Shown: positions 15,761 to 25,241, counted from the first letter of the stretch. The stretch is DNA of 50,805 nt from Akkermansiaceae bacterium (GCA_028822935.1 JAPKCM010000035.1:1-50805), one strand, 5' to 3'. Translations and numbers: made by a program. Notes: generated from the letters alone by a model not told the origin.

Positions 15761-17614
15761 ATGAGGAGGAACCCACTTTTAACCCTCGTCTCATTCCGGT
15801 CAGCAGATGGCAAGGCGAGATCGCTTGGTATTTGCTTATTCGGAGTAGGCCTGTGCGGTATCGTCTTTGTCCTGGCGGGATATTTCCTTAAGGACAAGGC
15901 CTCTGAAATCGAGGCGAATCCCCCCAAGCTCGATCCGGGCGCACTTGACTCGAATAGTGCCCCCGGGGGCGCGAATGAGATCACGGATTTGTGGAGCACT
16001 TCGATCAAGGAGCAGTTGGTTCATATCGCAAATGCGATTTCGAACCCCGATGGAGATGAGATCTCGATGTCACTCGCTGACCGCGTCAGCATCGTCGATC
16101 CCCAACAATTTCGTGAGAAGGAACTCTACCATGGCCAGTCGGTAAGAGTCGTCGGGCTCAGCCTGCCCGAGGAGCTGGAGACTTCGGCTGTGATCGAGGT
16201 GGATAAGAGCGACTTCATCGATCGGATTCGGCCGTTGCTTTTTCTCGGTTCTGAGGCGCCTGAGGATGCGGTCCACCTCAAATTGTTTGGCATTAGTAGG
16301 GATGGCGCAGATCTCAGCACAAAGCAGCGCCTGACGGCAGAGGGGACACGGGGAGGGAATGATTTTCGGTCGTCTGCGGTGGTCGAGGCAACCTGGATCA
16401 CGCCGACCACAGATGACCCGCCCCAACTGACAGGTTTTACTCTGACAAACCTTGTCCAGAGCGAACTTACGTCCGCGCCGACTTCGATTTTTGAGGACAT
16501 CGCCGGCAGTGTCCTGGGGGGCAACCCTGCTTGGGAACAGCTTCGCCTAGGCATGAATACCTGGGGGCGCCACATCGAACATTCTCTGAATCCTGATTTT
16601 TTGGGTTATCATGGACTTGCGATTGGAGATGTTGATGGAGATGGATTAGAGGATCTCTACCTGTGCCAGCCGGGAGGATTGCCGAACCTTTTGTTCCGAC
16701 AGACCCCTGACGGGAAGATGACAGATATTTCTGCCGCTGCGGGTGTCGATTTCCTCGATAATTCGACAGGAGCATTGTTGGTGGACTTGGACAATGATGG
16801 AGATGCAGATATAGCGGTGGCGACGAAAGCGGCCTTTCTGGTGATGGAGAATGACGGTACAGGGAAGTTCACCTTGCGAGGGAGCTACCCCGCAGTCGGA
16901 ATGGGCTATTCTCCGACTGCTGCGGACTATGATCTTGATGGCGATCTCGATCTCTTTGTGCTGAGATATGCTGCAACGGGATCGGATATCGGCGACTTTC
17001 CGACCCCTCACCCTTTTCGGGATGCTCGTAACGGTGGCGCGAATGTTCTTTTGGAAAACCAAGGAGCCTTTCGCTTTTTAGATGCCACTGAAAGGTGTGG
17101 CCTGGGAGCGGAAAACCATCGCTTTTCGTTTGCAGCTTCGTGGGAAGACTTTGATAACGACGGCCTGCTTGATGTTCACATCGTCAACGACTTTGGTCCG
17201 AACCAACTCTTTCGAAACGATGGAAAACGCTTTAAGGATGTTTCCGTCCAGAGCGGATCACAAGATTGGGGATTTGGGATGTCGGCAACATGGGCCGACT
17301 ATGACCGTGATGGTCACATGGATTTGTATGTCTCGAATATGTTCTCAAGCGCTGGGAACCAAATTTTGCCTCAAAGCAATCTCGATACCACTATAAGCGA
17401 AGAGATCCGGAAGAAATACCTTAAGATGGTACGCGGGAATTCCTTGTTACGGAATTCCGGGAGTGGAAGTTTTTCTGATGTGACCGATCCCATGAACGAG
17501 GGCTTTGGGGGATGGGCTTGGGGCTCTCAATTCGCAGACCTCAATAACGATGGCTGGGAGGATCTTTACGTGGCGAACGGCTACATTACGCAAGAGGACG
17601 AAGACGATTTGTGA
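15761..17614 (+). CDS. CRTAC1-type FG-GAP propeller protein, N-terminal part of an interrupted gene
   Basis: A 617-residue reading frame. ATG 15761 is preferred over the TTG at 15752 because it opens MRRNPLL and a single membrane anchor at about residues 22-42. After a unique ~240-residue region come six calcium-binding repeats of the D-x-D-G-D type (IGDVDGDGLEDLYL, LDNDGDADIAV, YDLDGDLDLFVL, FDNDGLLDVHIV, YDRDGHMDLYVS, LNNDGWEDLYVA), which build a beta-propeller on the cell surface. The frame ends at TGA 17612, directly followed by ATG in the same frame and by the missing C-terminal part of the family. The break falls inside a conserved region (VANGYIT ... DDL, then FFWRRV), so this is probably one gene split by a stop. 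Confidence 0.85.
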   Translation: MRRNPLLTLVSFRSADGKARSLGICLFGVGLCGIVFVLAGYFLKDKASEIEANPPKLDPGALDSNSAPGGANEITDLWSTSIKEQLVHIANAISNPDGDEISMSLADRVSIVDPQQFREKELYHGQSVRVVGLSLPEELETSAVIEVDKSDFIDRIRPLLFLGSEAPEDAVHLKLFGISRDGADLSTKQRLTAEGTRGGNDFRSSAVVEATWITPTTDDPPQLTGFTLTNLVQSELTSAPTSIFEDIAGSVLGGNPAWEQLRLGMNTWGRHIEHSLNPDFLGYHGLAIGDVDGDGLEDLYLCQPGGLPNLLFRQTPDGKMTDISAAAGVDFLDNSTGALLVDLDNDGDADIAVATKAAFLVMENDGTGKFTLRGSYPAVGMGYSPTAADYDLDGDLDLFVLRYAATGSDIGDFPTPHPFRDARNGGANVLLENQGAFRFLDATERCGLGAENHRFSFAASWEDFDNDGLLDVHIVNDFGPNQLFRNDGKRFKDVSVQSGSQDWGFGMSATWADYDRDGHMDLYVSNMFSSAGNQILPQSNLDTTISEEIRKKYLKMVRGNSLLRNSGSGSFSDVTDPMNEGFGGWAWGSQFADLNNDGWEDLYVANGYITQEDEDDL

Positions 17615-19738
17615 ATGTTTTTCTGGCGGCGGGTCGCGCTGCAGAGTCCGGAGGATGATCTCAAGCCGACTGCGACGCCTGGCTATTCGCGCAATTTTCG
17701 AGAATTGAATGATTTGCTTTCAAGAGGAAAATCTTTCAGTGGTCGCGAGCGGAATCCTTTATTCTTGAACCTCAAAGGCGAGGGCTTCGCAGAGGTCGGC
17801 GGGCTCCTTGGTGTCGATTTTCCAGATGATGCTCGCGCAGTGGCAACTATGGATTGGGATCGGGATGGTGATCTCGATCTGTGGATGACGAATCGCAACG
17901 CCCCTCAAGTAAGACTTTTGAGAAACAATCAGCCCGCTGGCTCATCTTCGCTTTTGATCCGACTCATCGGAAATGGGACAACGACCAACCGGGATGCCAT
18001 CGGGGCGCGGCTTGTCCTCGGACAAGCGGGTGATCCCGAACAAGAGCAAATCAGGACGGTTCATGCGGGTGGAGGATTTCTGGCCCAATCAAGTGCAGTG
18101 ATTCACTTCGGCCTGGGTGAGTCTGCCAGTGATCTTCAATTGAGCGTCACTTGGCCGGGAGGAAAAACCGAAACCTTGTCCGGCCTGAAATCGGGGAACC
18201 GTTATGTCATCACCCAAGGTCGTAAGGAATTCGAAGTGATGTCTTTGTCCGACCCGATTCAGGCTTCGATGAGTCGTGATGAGATCCCGGACACTCTGGA
18301 AAACACCGTCCCAGGGGGACTTTGGCTTGCCAATCGAGTGCCCTTTCCATCGCTGGACTATACCGACAATACGAGGGAAGCCCGTTCGACTACTTCTTCC
18401 ATCGGCAAGCCAATCTTGGTGAATCTATGGGCAACCTGGTGTGAATCTTGTGTCCGGGAACTTCAAGAATTTGGCAAGCTTGACAAGTTCCTGCAATCCA
18501 GAGGAGCGACAATTCTAGCCCTCAATGTCGATGGGCTTGCAGCAGATGGAGGGGCTTTGTCAGAGGGAACGATCGAGGAAATTCTGAAGCGCGCCGGATA
18601 CGATTTGCCTCACGGAATCGCAAGCCGTGAGGGTTTAGCGAAAGTGGAAATGATGATCGAATTTCTGACCTCCCGCCGAGATCCGATCACCATCCCATCG
18701 AGTTTCCTAATCGATGGGGAAGGAAATCTTTCGGCTATTTATGTGGGGGAGATTCAGGGAAAGCAGTTGATCAAGGATATTGATCTTTTGAGAAGCCCGC
18801 CCGCTGAGCAACTGAAACGAGCGACTCCTCGGGACGGACGATGGTTCTACGATCCACGCCAAATCGATCGAGTTGCCTTTCTTGGCGACTATGCAACTTC
18901 TTTTGCGAAGGGAGGATTCCCCGAGGAATCGCGGCGTCTCTCGCGATTGATTAAGCCACAGGATGGGACTCTCACTGCAAAAGATTATTATAACCGGGCG
19001 AAGGCCGCGGCGCGGCAAAAATTGATGGCAGAGGCGGAGCAGCTCTACCGGGAAGCGCTCCGTCTGGAGCCGGAGTTCGGTCAGGCGCTGACGGGTCTAG
19101 GAGCACTATTTCTAATGCAAAAACGTGTCGAAGAAGCGGAGAGTCTCTTTGAGAAAGCTCTCTCTATCGATCCAAATCATGCCACGGCCTTGATCAATTT
19201 AGCGATGATTGACCAATCCCGGGGACAGAAAAATCGCGCGCTTGCCCGCCTTAGAAAAGTGGTCGCCAAGAATCCTGACTATGCGGAGGCCCACCTGAAT
19301 TTGGGTTCTCTCTTGGCATCCATGAAGAAATTTGACGAGGCGATTTTACACCTCTCGAAAGCTATCGAACACAGTCCAAAGCGGGCGATTGCGCACCTTA
19401 ATCTGGCATCCATCTACATGGAAAAGCAGGAGTGGAAGAAGGCTGAACAACGATATCGACTCGTCCAGCAACTCAGCCCGAAAATGCCTTATTCGTATCT
19501 TGGCCTTGCGACCTTGCAGGCCCGCCAGGAACTTCATCCCGAGGCTGTCATTTCCTTACGCAAGGCAATCTCGCTGGGCGGTGGGAACGCAAAATCTTAT
19601 ACTCAGCTCGCGCGTTCATTGCTGGCCCTCGGCGATAAAAAAGGTGCTTCCAAAGCGCTGCTGACGGCCTTGAAAATTGATCCGAAATACGCGGAGGCAA
19701 AACAGATCATTAAGGAAAGCGGACTTCTTAGCCAATAG
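17615..19738 (+). CDS. continuation of the CRTAC1 protein: UnbV domain, thioredoxin-like domain and TPR repeats
   Basis: A 707-residue frame, in phase with the preceding one and starting at the base after its TGA. It begins with the family block FFWRRVALQSP, contains a last FG-GAP-like repeat (MDWDRDGDLDLWMT), and then an ASPIC/UnbV domain at about 115-205 (RDAIGARLVL, VTWPGGKTE). Next is a TlpA-like thioredoxin domain with WATWCESC (Cys276 and Cys279), about 255-395, and finally a TPR array from about 440 to the end (AEQLYREALRLEPEFGQAL and similar). Made alone it would lack a signal peptide and stay cytoplasmic, so it makes sense only as part of the full 1,300-residue product. ATG 17615 could in principle allow reinitiation. 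Confidence 0.8.
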   Translation: MFFWRRVALQSPEDDLKPTATPGYSRNFRELNDLLSRGKSFSGRERNPLFLNLKGEGFAEVGGLLGVDFPDDARAVATMDWDRDGDLDLWMTNRNAPQVRLLRNNQPAGSSSLLIRLIGNGTTTNRDAIGARLVLGQAGDPEQEQIRTVHAGGGFLAQSSAVIHFGLGESASDLQLSVTWPGGKTETLSGLKSGNRYVITQGRKEFEVMSLSDPIQASMSRDEIPDTLENTVPGGLWLANRVPFPSLDYTDNTREARSTTSSIGKPILVNLWATWCESCVRELQEFGKLDKFLQSRGATILALNVDGLAADGGALSEGTIEEILKRAGYDLPHGIASREGLAKVEMMIEFLTSRRDPITIPSSFLIDGEGNLSAIYVGEIQGKQLIKDIDLLRSPPAEQLKRATPRDGRWFYDPRQIDRVAFLGDYATSFAKGGFPEESRRLSRLIKPQDGTLTAKDYYNRAKAAARQKLMAEAEQLYREALRLEPEFGQALTGLGALFLMQKRVEEAESLFEKALSIDPNHATALINLAMIDQSRGQKNRALARLRKVVAKNPDYAEAHLNLGSLLASMKKFDEAILHLSKAIEHSPKRAIAHLNLASIYMEKQEWKKAEQRYRLVQQLSPKMPYSYLGLATLQARQELHPEAVISLRKAISLGGGNAKSYTQLARSLLALGDKKGASKALLTALKIDPKYAEAKQIIKESGLLSQ

Positions 19739-19884
19739 CTTTCTGGGGAATCAGCTTGACGGCACTGACGGGAATATTGAATAGTCCACAAATCTGATTT
19801 TGGTGGGTGTTCTAATCCATCGATATCTGGAGAGATTTCACCAATCTTGACGTGAAAATTTCTCAATCAATCCCTAATGGAAAT

Positions 19885-22800
19885 ATGAATACTCGAAAAA
19901 CCCTAAAGCCTGTCTTGGCAATCACGCTCTTTCTGGGAGCCGCCGCGCAAGCCAACAACATCGAAGAAGGTAAAGAATTCTATACGGCTGTTAAGGCCAG
20001 AAACCCCATCGTTCTTGATGGCGATCTCTCGGAGTGGTCTGGAGCCAACGTGATCGCAGATCCAAGGTTCTGGGAACCGAAAAATAGCGCAAGGGAGGAT
20101 CAGGAACTCGTCAACTTTGAGCTCTGGCAGGGCGGCGACTGGACAGGACCCGACGACCACACCTCTGCAGTGCGGGTTGTCTACGACGATGAAAACGTCT
20201 ATTTCGGATTTGTCGTTACAGACGAGTACCACGAGAACTCCGCTAACAGCGCATGGAACGGCGACTCGGTCCAGCTGATGGTTGCAAATGCAGCTCGCGA
20301 CAACCAGGTCGGGCTCTACAACTACGCGATCGGTGGGATCGAAAACGCCCTGGGTGAGATCGTCATCATGCACGAGTCGGGACCAGGGGGGACCGAGGCG
20401 GTTGTGACGCGTAATGCGGAAACGAAACGCACCGTTTACGAAATCAAGCTGCCCAAGTCGGCACTTGAGCTAGACGAACTCACCAGCGGAGTTCAGTTCG
20501 GACTCGGAATGGCCATCAACGACGGCGACGAGAATACCCCAGGTCAAAAGGGCTGGGGCGGCTTGGGCGCTCACTCCATTGTCCATGGAAAATCTCCAGA
20601 GCAAACTGCCCTGATCACCCTCTTTGAACCCCCAGTCTTTCCGGAGGGTAATAACATCGAAGAAGGAAAAGAACACTATACCGCCATTAAGGCAGCGAAC
20701 CCTATTGTCCTCGACGGTAATCTCGACGAGTGGAGCGGAGCCCAGGTGGTCGCCGATCCGAGATTCTGGGAACCAAAAAATAGCGCAAGAGAGGATCAGG
20801 AACTCGTCAACTTTGAGCTCTGGCAGGGAGGAAACTGGACGGGTCCCGATGATCAAACTTCGACCGTGCGGGTCGTCTACGACGATGATAACGTCTATTT
20901 CGGATTTGTCGTTACAGACGAGTATCACGAGAACGGCGCGAACAGCGCGTGGAACGGCGACTCGGTTCAGCTCATGATCGCCAACGATACGCGCGACAAC
21001 CAAGTAGCACTTTACAACTATGCCCTCGGCGGGGTCGAAGACGCCCTAGGTGACATCATCATCATGCACGAGTCGGGACCAGGGGGGACCGAGGCAGTTG
21101 TCACGCGTAATGCGGAAACAAAACGCACCGTTTACGAAATCAAGCTGCCCAAAGCGGCGCTCGATCTCAATGAATTGACTGGCGGAGTCCAATTTGGCCT
21201 CGGTATGGCCATCAACGACGGCGACAAGCTTACCCCAGGTCAAAAGGGATGGGGCGGCTTGGGCGCTCACTCCATCGTCCACGGCAAGTCGCCTGAGGAG
21301 ACCGCACTTGTCACCTTGGCCACCGCCAACAACATCGAATCGGGCAAAGAATACTATTTCGCCAGTCCGGTGACATCACCGATCGCCTTGGACGGCGAAC
21401 TCAACGATTGGGGCGGCATTGGAATTCTATCCGACCCGAGATTCTGGAGTGAAAAAGCGAAGGCGAGGGAAGATCAGGAACTCATCAATTTCGAACTCTG
21501 GCAGGGAGGAAACTGGACGGGTCCCGACGATCACACCTCGGCGGTGCAAGTCGCTTTCGATCTAGACAACGTCTATTTTGCTATCGTGGTGACGGACGAG
21601 TATCATGAAAACTCCGCCAACAGCGCGTGGAACGGCGATTCCGTTCAGCTCATGATCTCCAATGACAAGCAAGACACACAGGTTGCTCTCTACAACTATG
21701 CCCTTGGCGGCATCGAGGACGCGCTGGGAGATGTCATCGTCATGCACGAGTCGGGGCCAGGTGGAACCCAGGCAATTGTCAAGCGCGATACCGAAGCGAA
21801 GCGGACGACCTACGAGATTCTGCTGCCCAAGGCATCCTTGGGTATCGATAGCCTGGAACTGGGAACGCAGTTCGGACTCGGCATGGCAATCAACGACGGT
21901 GATGAGACCACCCCAGGTCAGAAGGGATGGGGCGGCCTCGGTGCACACTCTATCGTCCACGGGAAATCCCCTGAGCAAACCGCTCTGGTAACCTTGGGTA
22001 TCGGAGGCGGCAGCGGCTGCTTTCTTTCGGCGATCAACTCGCCGACAGTTACCTCGATAGACAAATTCAAATTTCGCGCCAACGACTTCGAGGGCTGCGT
22101 ATTTGATCCGGCGCTCACCACACTTCTCATCGATGGGCAAGCCGTTGAATTGGTCGCCAGCGAAAGAAAACAGGGGGCGGTCGATTTCACCCATACCCTG
22201 GCAGCACCCTTTGCAACCGGATCCGATCACACATTCGTGATCGAGTTACGGGACAGCAACGGAAATGTCGTTGCGTCAGATTCGGGCGACTTTGTTTCCC
22301 CCAGATTCGGAATCATAACGGCAGACATGAAGGTGACTTCAGTGGGCGATCCAGGATTTATGTGGAGAGTCTTTCTGAGTGAATTCCCCCCCGCAGCAGG
22401 CGACTTGCTCGGAGATACGGAACTTGCGTTGGCCGGTGAACTAGGCGGCGCCGCCGGCAACTTCGCCAACCCGGAACTTTTTGGCCCGGCGATAGGACAA
22501 GGCATCGTTGCTGGTCCGCTTGTCGAGTTTGAGATCCCTACGGTGATCAACTTGAGCTTAATTGAAGGAGAAGCGAACGGCAACTTCGAGCTGGACGACC
22601 AAATGCCAGGCGTCCCGGGGGTAAACAATATCGGCGACGGCGCCAGCGCTGAAATTCTCACGTTCATCGAGTTCCCGACGGCTGGAATCATCACACTCGG
22701 CGTGAATAGTGACGATGGCTTTCGGATGGAAGGCGGTCCTCATGATCAACCCCAGCTGCGCGAGACTTTGGGCCAGGAGCCCAACGCCCGTGGAGCAGCG

Positions 22801-23217
22801 GATTCCATCTTTTCCTTCCAAGTCGATGAACCGGGCATTTACCCGATTCGAGTCATTTGGTGGAACGGTGGCGGGGGTGCGAATATCGAGCTCTTCAGCG
22901 TGAAAGATGATGGGACGAAGGTCCTCTTGAATGATGTCGCAAACGGAGGCCTCCAAACATACAGCTCCCAAGTGCGTGCTCCATTTGAATTCACCAGCAT
23001 CACACGGGATGCCGACGAAAACTTGACCTTGGTGTGGAATTCAACGCCTTGGATCATCTATGCCTTGGATTACGCCACCTCATTGGATTCACAGTGGCAG
23101 GAATTGGATGACTCCTTGCCATCACAGGGAACCAGCACCGAAATCGTAATCAGTGCGGCGACTGCAGATTCCCTCAGTGAATCTGGACGCCTCTTTTTCC
23201 GAGTTCGGAAACCATAG
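19885..23217 (+). CDS. secreted protein with three tandem CBM9-like domains and a PA14-like region
   Basis: A 1,110-residue protein. ATG 19885 is chosen over GTG 19852 because it starts a clean signal peptide (MNTRKTLKPVLAITLFLG, cleavage after AQA). Three consecutive ~226-232-residue domains follow (from 19954, 20650 and 21328). Each carries PIVLDG.L.EWSG, DPRFWE, NFELWQGG.WTGPDD, VTDEYHEN and GQKGWGGLGAHSIVHGKSPE. The pattern resembles family 9 carbohydrate-binding or DOMON-type beta-sandwiches that bind sugar chains. After about residue 710 come an Ig-like segment and a PA14-like module (GVNSDDGFRMEGG, WWNGGGGANIELF), and the C-terminal domain common in verrucomicrobial exported proteins (WNSTPWIIYALDYATS). 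No catalytic domain is visible, so it is probably a glycan-binding surface protein. A strong terminator follows. Confidence 0.85.
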   Translation: MNTRKTLKPVLAITLFLGAAAQANNIEEGKEFYTAVKARNPIVLDGDLSEWSGANVIADPRFWEPKNSAREDQELVNFELWQGGDWTGPDDHTSAVRVVYDDENVYFGFVVTDEYHENSANSAWNGDSVQLMVANAARDNQVGLYNYAIGGIENALGEIVIMHESGPGGTEAVVTRNAETKRTVYEIKLPKSALELDELTSGVQFGLGMAINDGDENTPGQKGWGGLGAHSIVHGKSPEQTALITLFEPPVFPEGNNIEEGKEHYTAIKAANPIVLDGNLDEWSGAQVVADPRFWEPKNSAREDQELVNFELWQGGNWTGPDDQTSTVRVVYDDDNVYFGFVVTDEYHENGANSAWNGDSVQLMIANDTRDNQVALYNYALGGVEDALGDIIIMHESGPGGTEAVVTRNAETKRTVYEIKLPKAALDLNELTGGVQFGLGMAINDGDKLTPGQKGWGGLGAHSIVHGKSPEETALVTLATANNIESGKEYYFASPVTSPIALDGELNDWGGIGILSDPRFWSEKAKAREDQELINFELWQGGNWTGPDDHTSAVQVAFDLDNVYFAIVVTDEYHENSANSAWNGDSVQLMISNDKQDTQVALYNYALGGIEDALGDVIVMHESGPGGTQAIVKRDTEAKRTTYEILLPKASLGIDSLELGTQFGLGMAINDGDETTPGQKGWGGLGAHSIVHGKSPEQTALVTLGIGGGSGCFLSAINSPTVTSIDKFKFRANDFEGCVFDPALTTLLIDGQAVELVASERKQGAVDFTHTLAAPFATGSDHTFVIELRDSNGNVVASDSGDFVSPRFGIITADMKVTSVGDPGFMWRVFLSEFPPAAGDLLGDTELALAGELGGAAGNFANPELFGPAIGQGIVAGPLVEFEIPTVINLSLIEGEANGNFELDDQMPGVPGVNNIGDGASAEILTFIEFPTAGIITLGVNSDDGFRMEGGPHDQPQLRETLGQEPNARGAADSIFSFQVDEPGIYPIRVIWWNGGGGANIELFSVKDDGTKVLLNDVANGGLQTYSSQVRAPFEFTSITRDADENLTLVWNSTPWIIYALDYATSLDSQWQELDDSLPSQGTSTEIVISAATADSLSESGRLFFRVRKP
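19954..22002 (+). repeat. three in-gene tandem repeats of about 0.68-0.70 kb
   Basis: Units start at 19954, 20650 and 21328 (spacing 696 and 678 bases). Units 1 and 2 share long identical DNA stretches, for example around the blocks encoding EPKNSAREDQELVNFELW and HESGPGGTEAVVTRNAETK. Unit 3 is more divergent, so the last duplication probably produced units 1 and 2. Confidence 0.9.
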
Positions 23218-23243
23218 CGACGAAGTTAATCCTTCTCATTTGT

Positions 23244-23291
23244 AGGCGGCGGAGACACGTTTGGAATTTCCAAAGTTCTCCGCCGCCTTTT
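23244..23291 (+). terminator. strong rho-independent terminator
   Basis: AGGCGGCGGAGA (23244-23255) is perfectly complementary to TCTCCGCCGCCT (23277-23288) and is followed by T residues. The 21-base loop itself contains the palindrome TTTGGAATTTCCAAA. It lies 26 bases after the stop of the triple-CBM9 gene. Confidence 0.9.
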
Positions 23292-23295
23292 CTCT

Positions 23296-23620
23296 GTTGT
23301 CGGAGAAGAAGATCACGAGTGTATCTTCAGCCAATTCGATCGCCTCCGGTTTGCAAAGGACGCGACCCAGACTTTCGTCCATCGCTTCCACCATGGCGGC
23401 GAACTATTCGGGACTGCTTGTCGGAATTGTGCTCGGCTTGTGTGTGTCCGCCCAGAAGCACTACGATGAGGCTTGTGAGTGCCATGTGAAGACACTATCC
23501 CAAAAATGGTCGATTACGTGTTTCGCATTCTCAAGCGGCACCGTCCAAAAAACGCCATCTCTACCCAGTGTGCCTGCCATCCCGTCCTCTATCCTAACCG
23601 GATTTCTCCCTACCTACTGC
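23296..23620 (-). pseudogene. fragment of a sulfatase gene
   Basis: On the minus strand SSPE-stop-FAAMVEAMDES is followed by LGRVLCKPEAIELAEDT and LVIFFSDN (ending at 23296). This is the conserved sulfatase block that precedes the metal-binding S-D-N-G segment; the intact genes have YAAMVTSMDRAIGKVL and LIIFYSDNGG. A TAG interrupts it where a Tyr would be expected, and the sequence breaks off after SDN at the neighbouring terminator. Upstream on the same strand the frame stays plausible (GVFWTVPLENAKHVIDHFW), with one more stop, but I cannot align that part. The active-site Cys region is not present. Confidence 0.7.
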
Positions 23621-23654
23621 GCCCTTGGCTAATTAGAAAAGGAAGGAGTTTAGG

Positions 23655-24150
23655 CTTATTTTGGTCGAGGCGGGAATTCTCGCTCTATTGTATTTTGCTT
23701 CCGCTGCCGACCTCCTCTCCACCTTGAGCCGACCAGTCATCACTGCAATTCTGGCTCGCGCGGGATACCCGTCGGTCAATCAAGGGGATCCCTCTGGCTT
23801 CCCTAGCTCCTCGTCTGTCTCTAGTTCTGTCCGGTCAGACGGCAGGGCACGAAATTTCTGCTACTCCCGGCGACCATCACCGTTTTCGCCGTCAATCCCT
23901 GACTGATCGCTTTCACTGTCCTAGTCCTGACCTGGGAACTGCGTAAGATCGCGGCAAAGGTCAACGAACCCGAAAGTCGCATGACAATTCATCTCCCGAC
24001 CCTCGGAATCTGGACGGAAGTATTTCACAAAGCAGGCGATATTTACTACCAAAGCATATTCAATATTTTCGCAGCCAAAAACATCACTACCCACTTTGTC
24101 ATCGAACAAGCTGTCGAAGTAAAACCTCCCATCCCAAGACCCTGTCTCTG
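23655..24150 (+). other. gap with possible coding debris, unidentified
   Basis: No intact gene. Two short stretches in different plus frames look like former protein: EAGILALLYFASAADLLSTL near 23665-23725, which is hydrophobic, and LVLTWELRKIAAKVNEPE followed by TLGIWTEVFHKAGDIYYQS around 23920-24040. They could be remains of one membrane-protein gene with frameshifts. I could not identify a family, and chance open frames remain possible. Confidence 0.3.
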
Positions 24151-24237
24151 AAGAGTGTCCATCGTCAGGGACGGGTCAACTTCTCCGCTTAGGCCGTCTA
24201 AAACCCGGTTGATAACAGCTCTAAAAGACCAATCATC

Positions 24238-25241
24238 ATGAAGCCCCTTTCCATCTCAGTCGCCCTTCTCACGGTCTATTCCACTTTCATCCTCACCGCA
24301 CGCGCTGAACTCCTTGTCTACTACCCATTCGATACCCAGAATGGTGTAACAGTCAAAAATGAGGGGATCCTCTCGGATGACGGCACGATCATGGGTGGAG
24401 GGAGATACGGAACCAGCAAGGATGGCACCTTCGGCACCGCATTCATTGGAAACCGCGCAGGGACAAACAATGCACGGGTCCATACCGGTTTTTTGGGCAC
24501 ACAACTCGGCCAGGGCGACAACGGAGAATCCTACACTGCGATGGCCTGGATTCGCTGGGACGGTTCGAGTGGGAGTGGCGACCACATGGTCTTCGGGACG
24601 ACAGTGTAAACAATATCCACTTCGGCGGTTGGGGAGGATCCCAAGATATTAGCGATGCCGGCGCAGTGGCTGCCGGGGAATGGACACACGTTGCCTGGCA
24701 ATATGATGGGGAACAGCTGGTCCTCCTGGCTGACGACAACTCAATCATCCGCAATTTCACCTACAACGATCAGGCTCCATGGCCCGATAGCTCCGATGGA
24801 GATGGCTTCAGCCTCACTCTCATCAAACCCACCAGTAATCCAATTCACGCCGATCCGTTCAACTGGCGCTCCAGTGTAGACACTCATGGATCACCAACTG
24901 TCTCAGATGCAATGAATTTCACCGGTGACCCCACCGACGACGAAGCCCTCTTCGATTACCTCCTCGGTGACTCCGGTTCACTAAACGCCCGTTTCGAAAC
25001 TCTCGCGGTCGATGGAGTGACTGCGGATTACCTCACCTTATCCGTGACCGTGGAGCTGGCAGCGGACGACGTTTCCTTCGTAAGTGAAATCTCCTACGAT
25101 CTCGAAGCTTGGCAAAGCAACACCACTCTTCTCAGCCGCACTAACAATGGCGACGGCTCCGCAACCCTCCCCTTCCGCTCAGAGAACCCGGTCACAGTCG
25201 ACAAAGAACTCTATATGCGCCTGAGAATCACAACTCGATAG
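24238..25241 (+). pseudogene. LamG-domain exported protein, frameshifted
   Basis: ATG 24238 starts a signal peptide (MKPLSISVALL ... LTARA) and the beginning of a concanavalin-like LamG domain (LLVYYPFDTQNGVTVKNEG, MAWIRWDGSSGSGDHMVFGT), then stops at 24609. Removing one base near 24594-24597 restores the domain in another frame (DDSVNNIHFGGWGGSQ, GEWTHVAWQYDGEQLVLL), which continues to TAG at 25239 through NWRSSVDTHGSPTVSDAMNF and a verrucomicrobial C-terminal domain. WRSSVDTHGSP normally closes a lamin-tail domain, so an internal deletion is also likely. Either a pseudogene or a sequencing error explains the single frame change. Confidence 0.75.

Noticed and set aside
17612-17614. TGA in the CRTAC1-type gene as a selenocysteine codon
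   Set aside because: The position is not at a redox Cys site, the next codon is a plausible ATG start, and no convincing selenocysteine-insertion hairpin was seen just downstream. A nonsense change or sequencing error is simpler.
19756-19785. Sigma-70 promoter ahead of the triple-CBM9 gene
   Set aside because: TTGACG is followed after 17 bases only by GAATAG, a poor -10 box. It could be real but is not supported enough to annotate.
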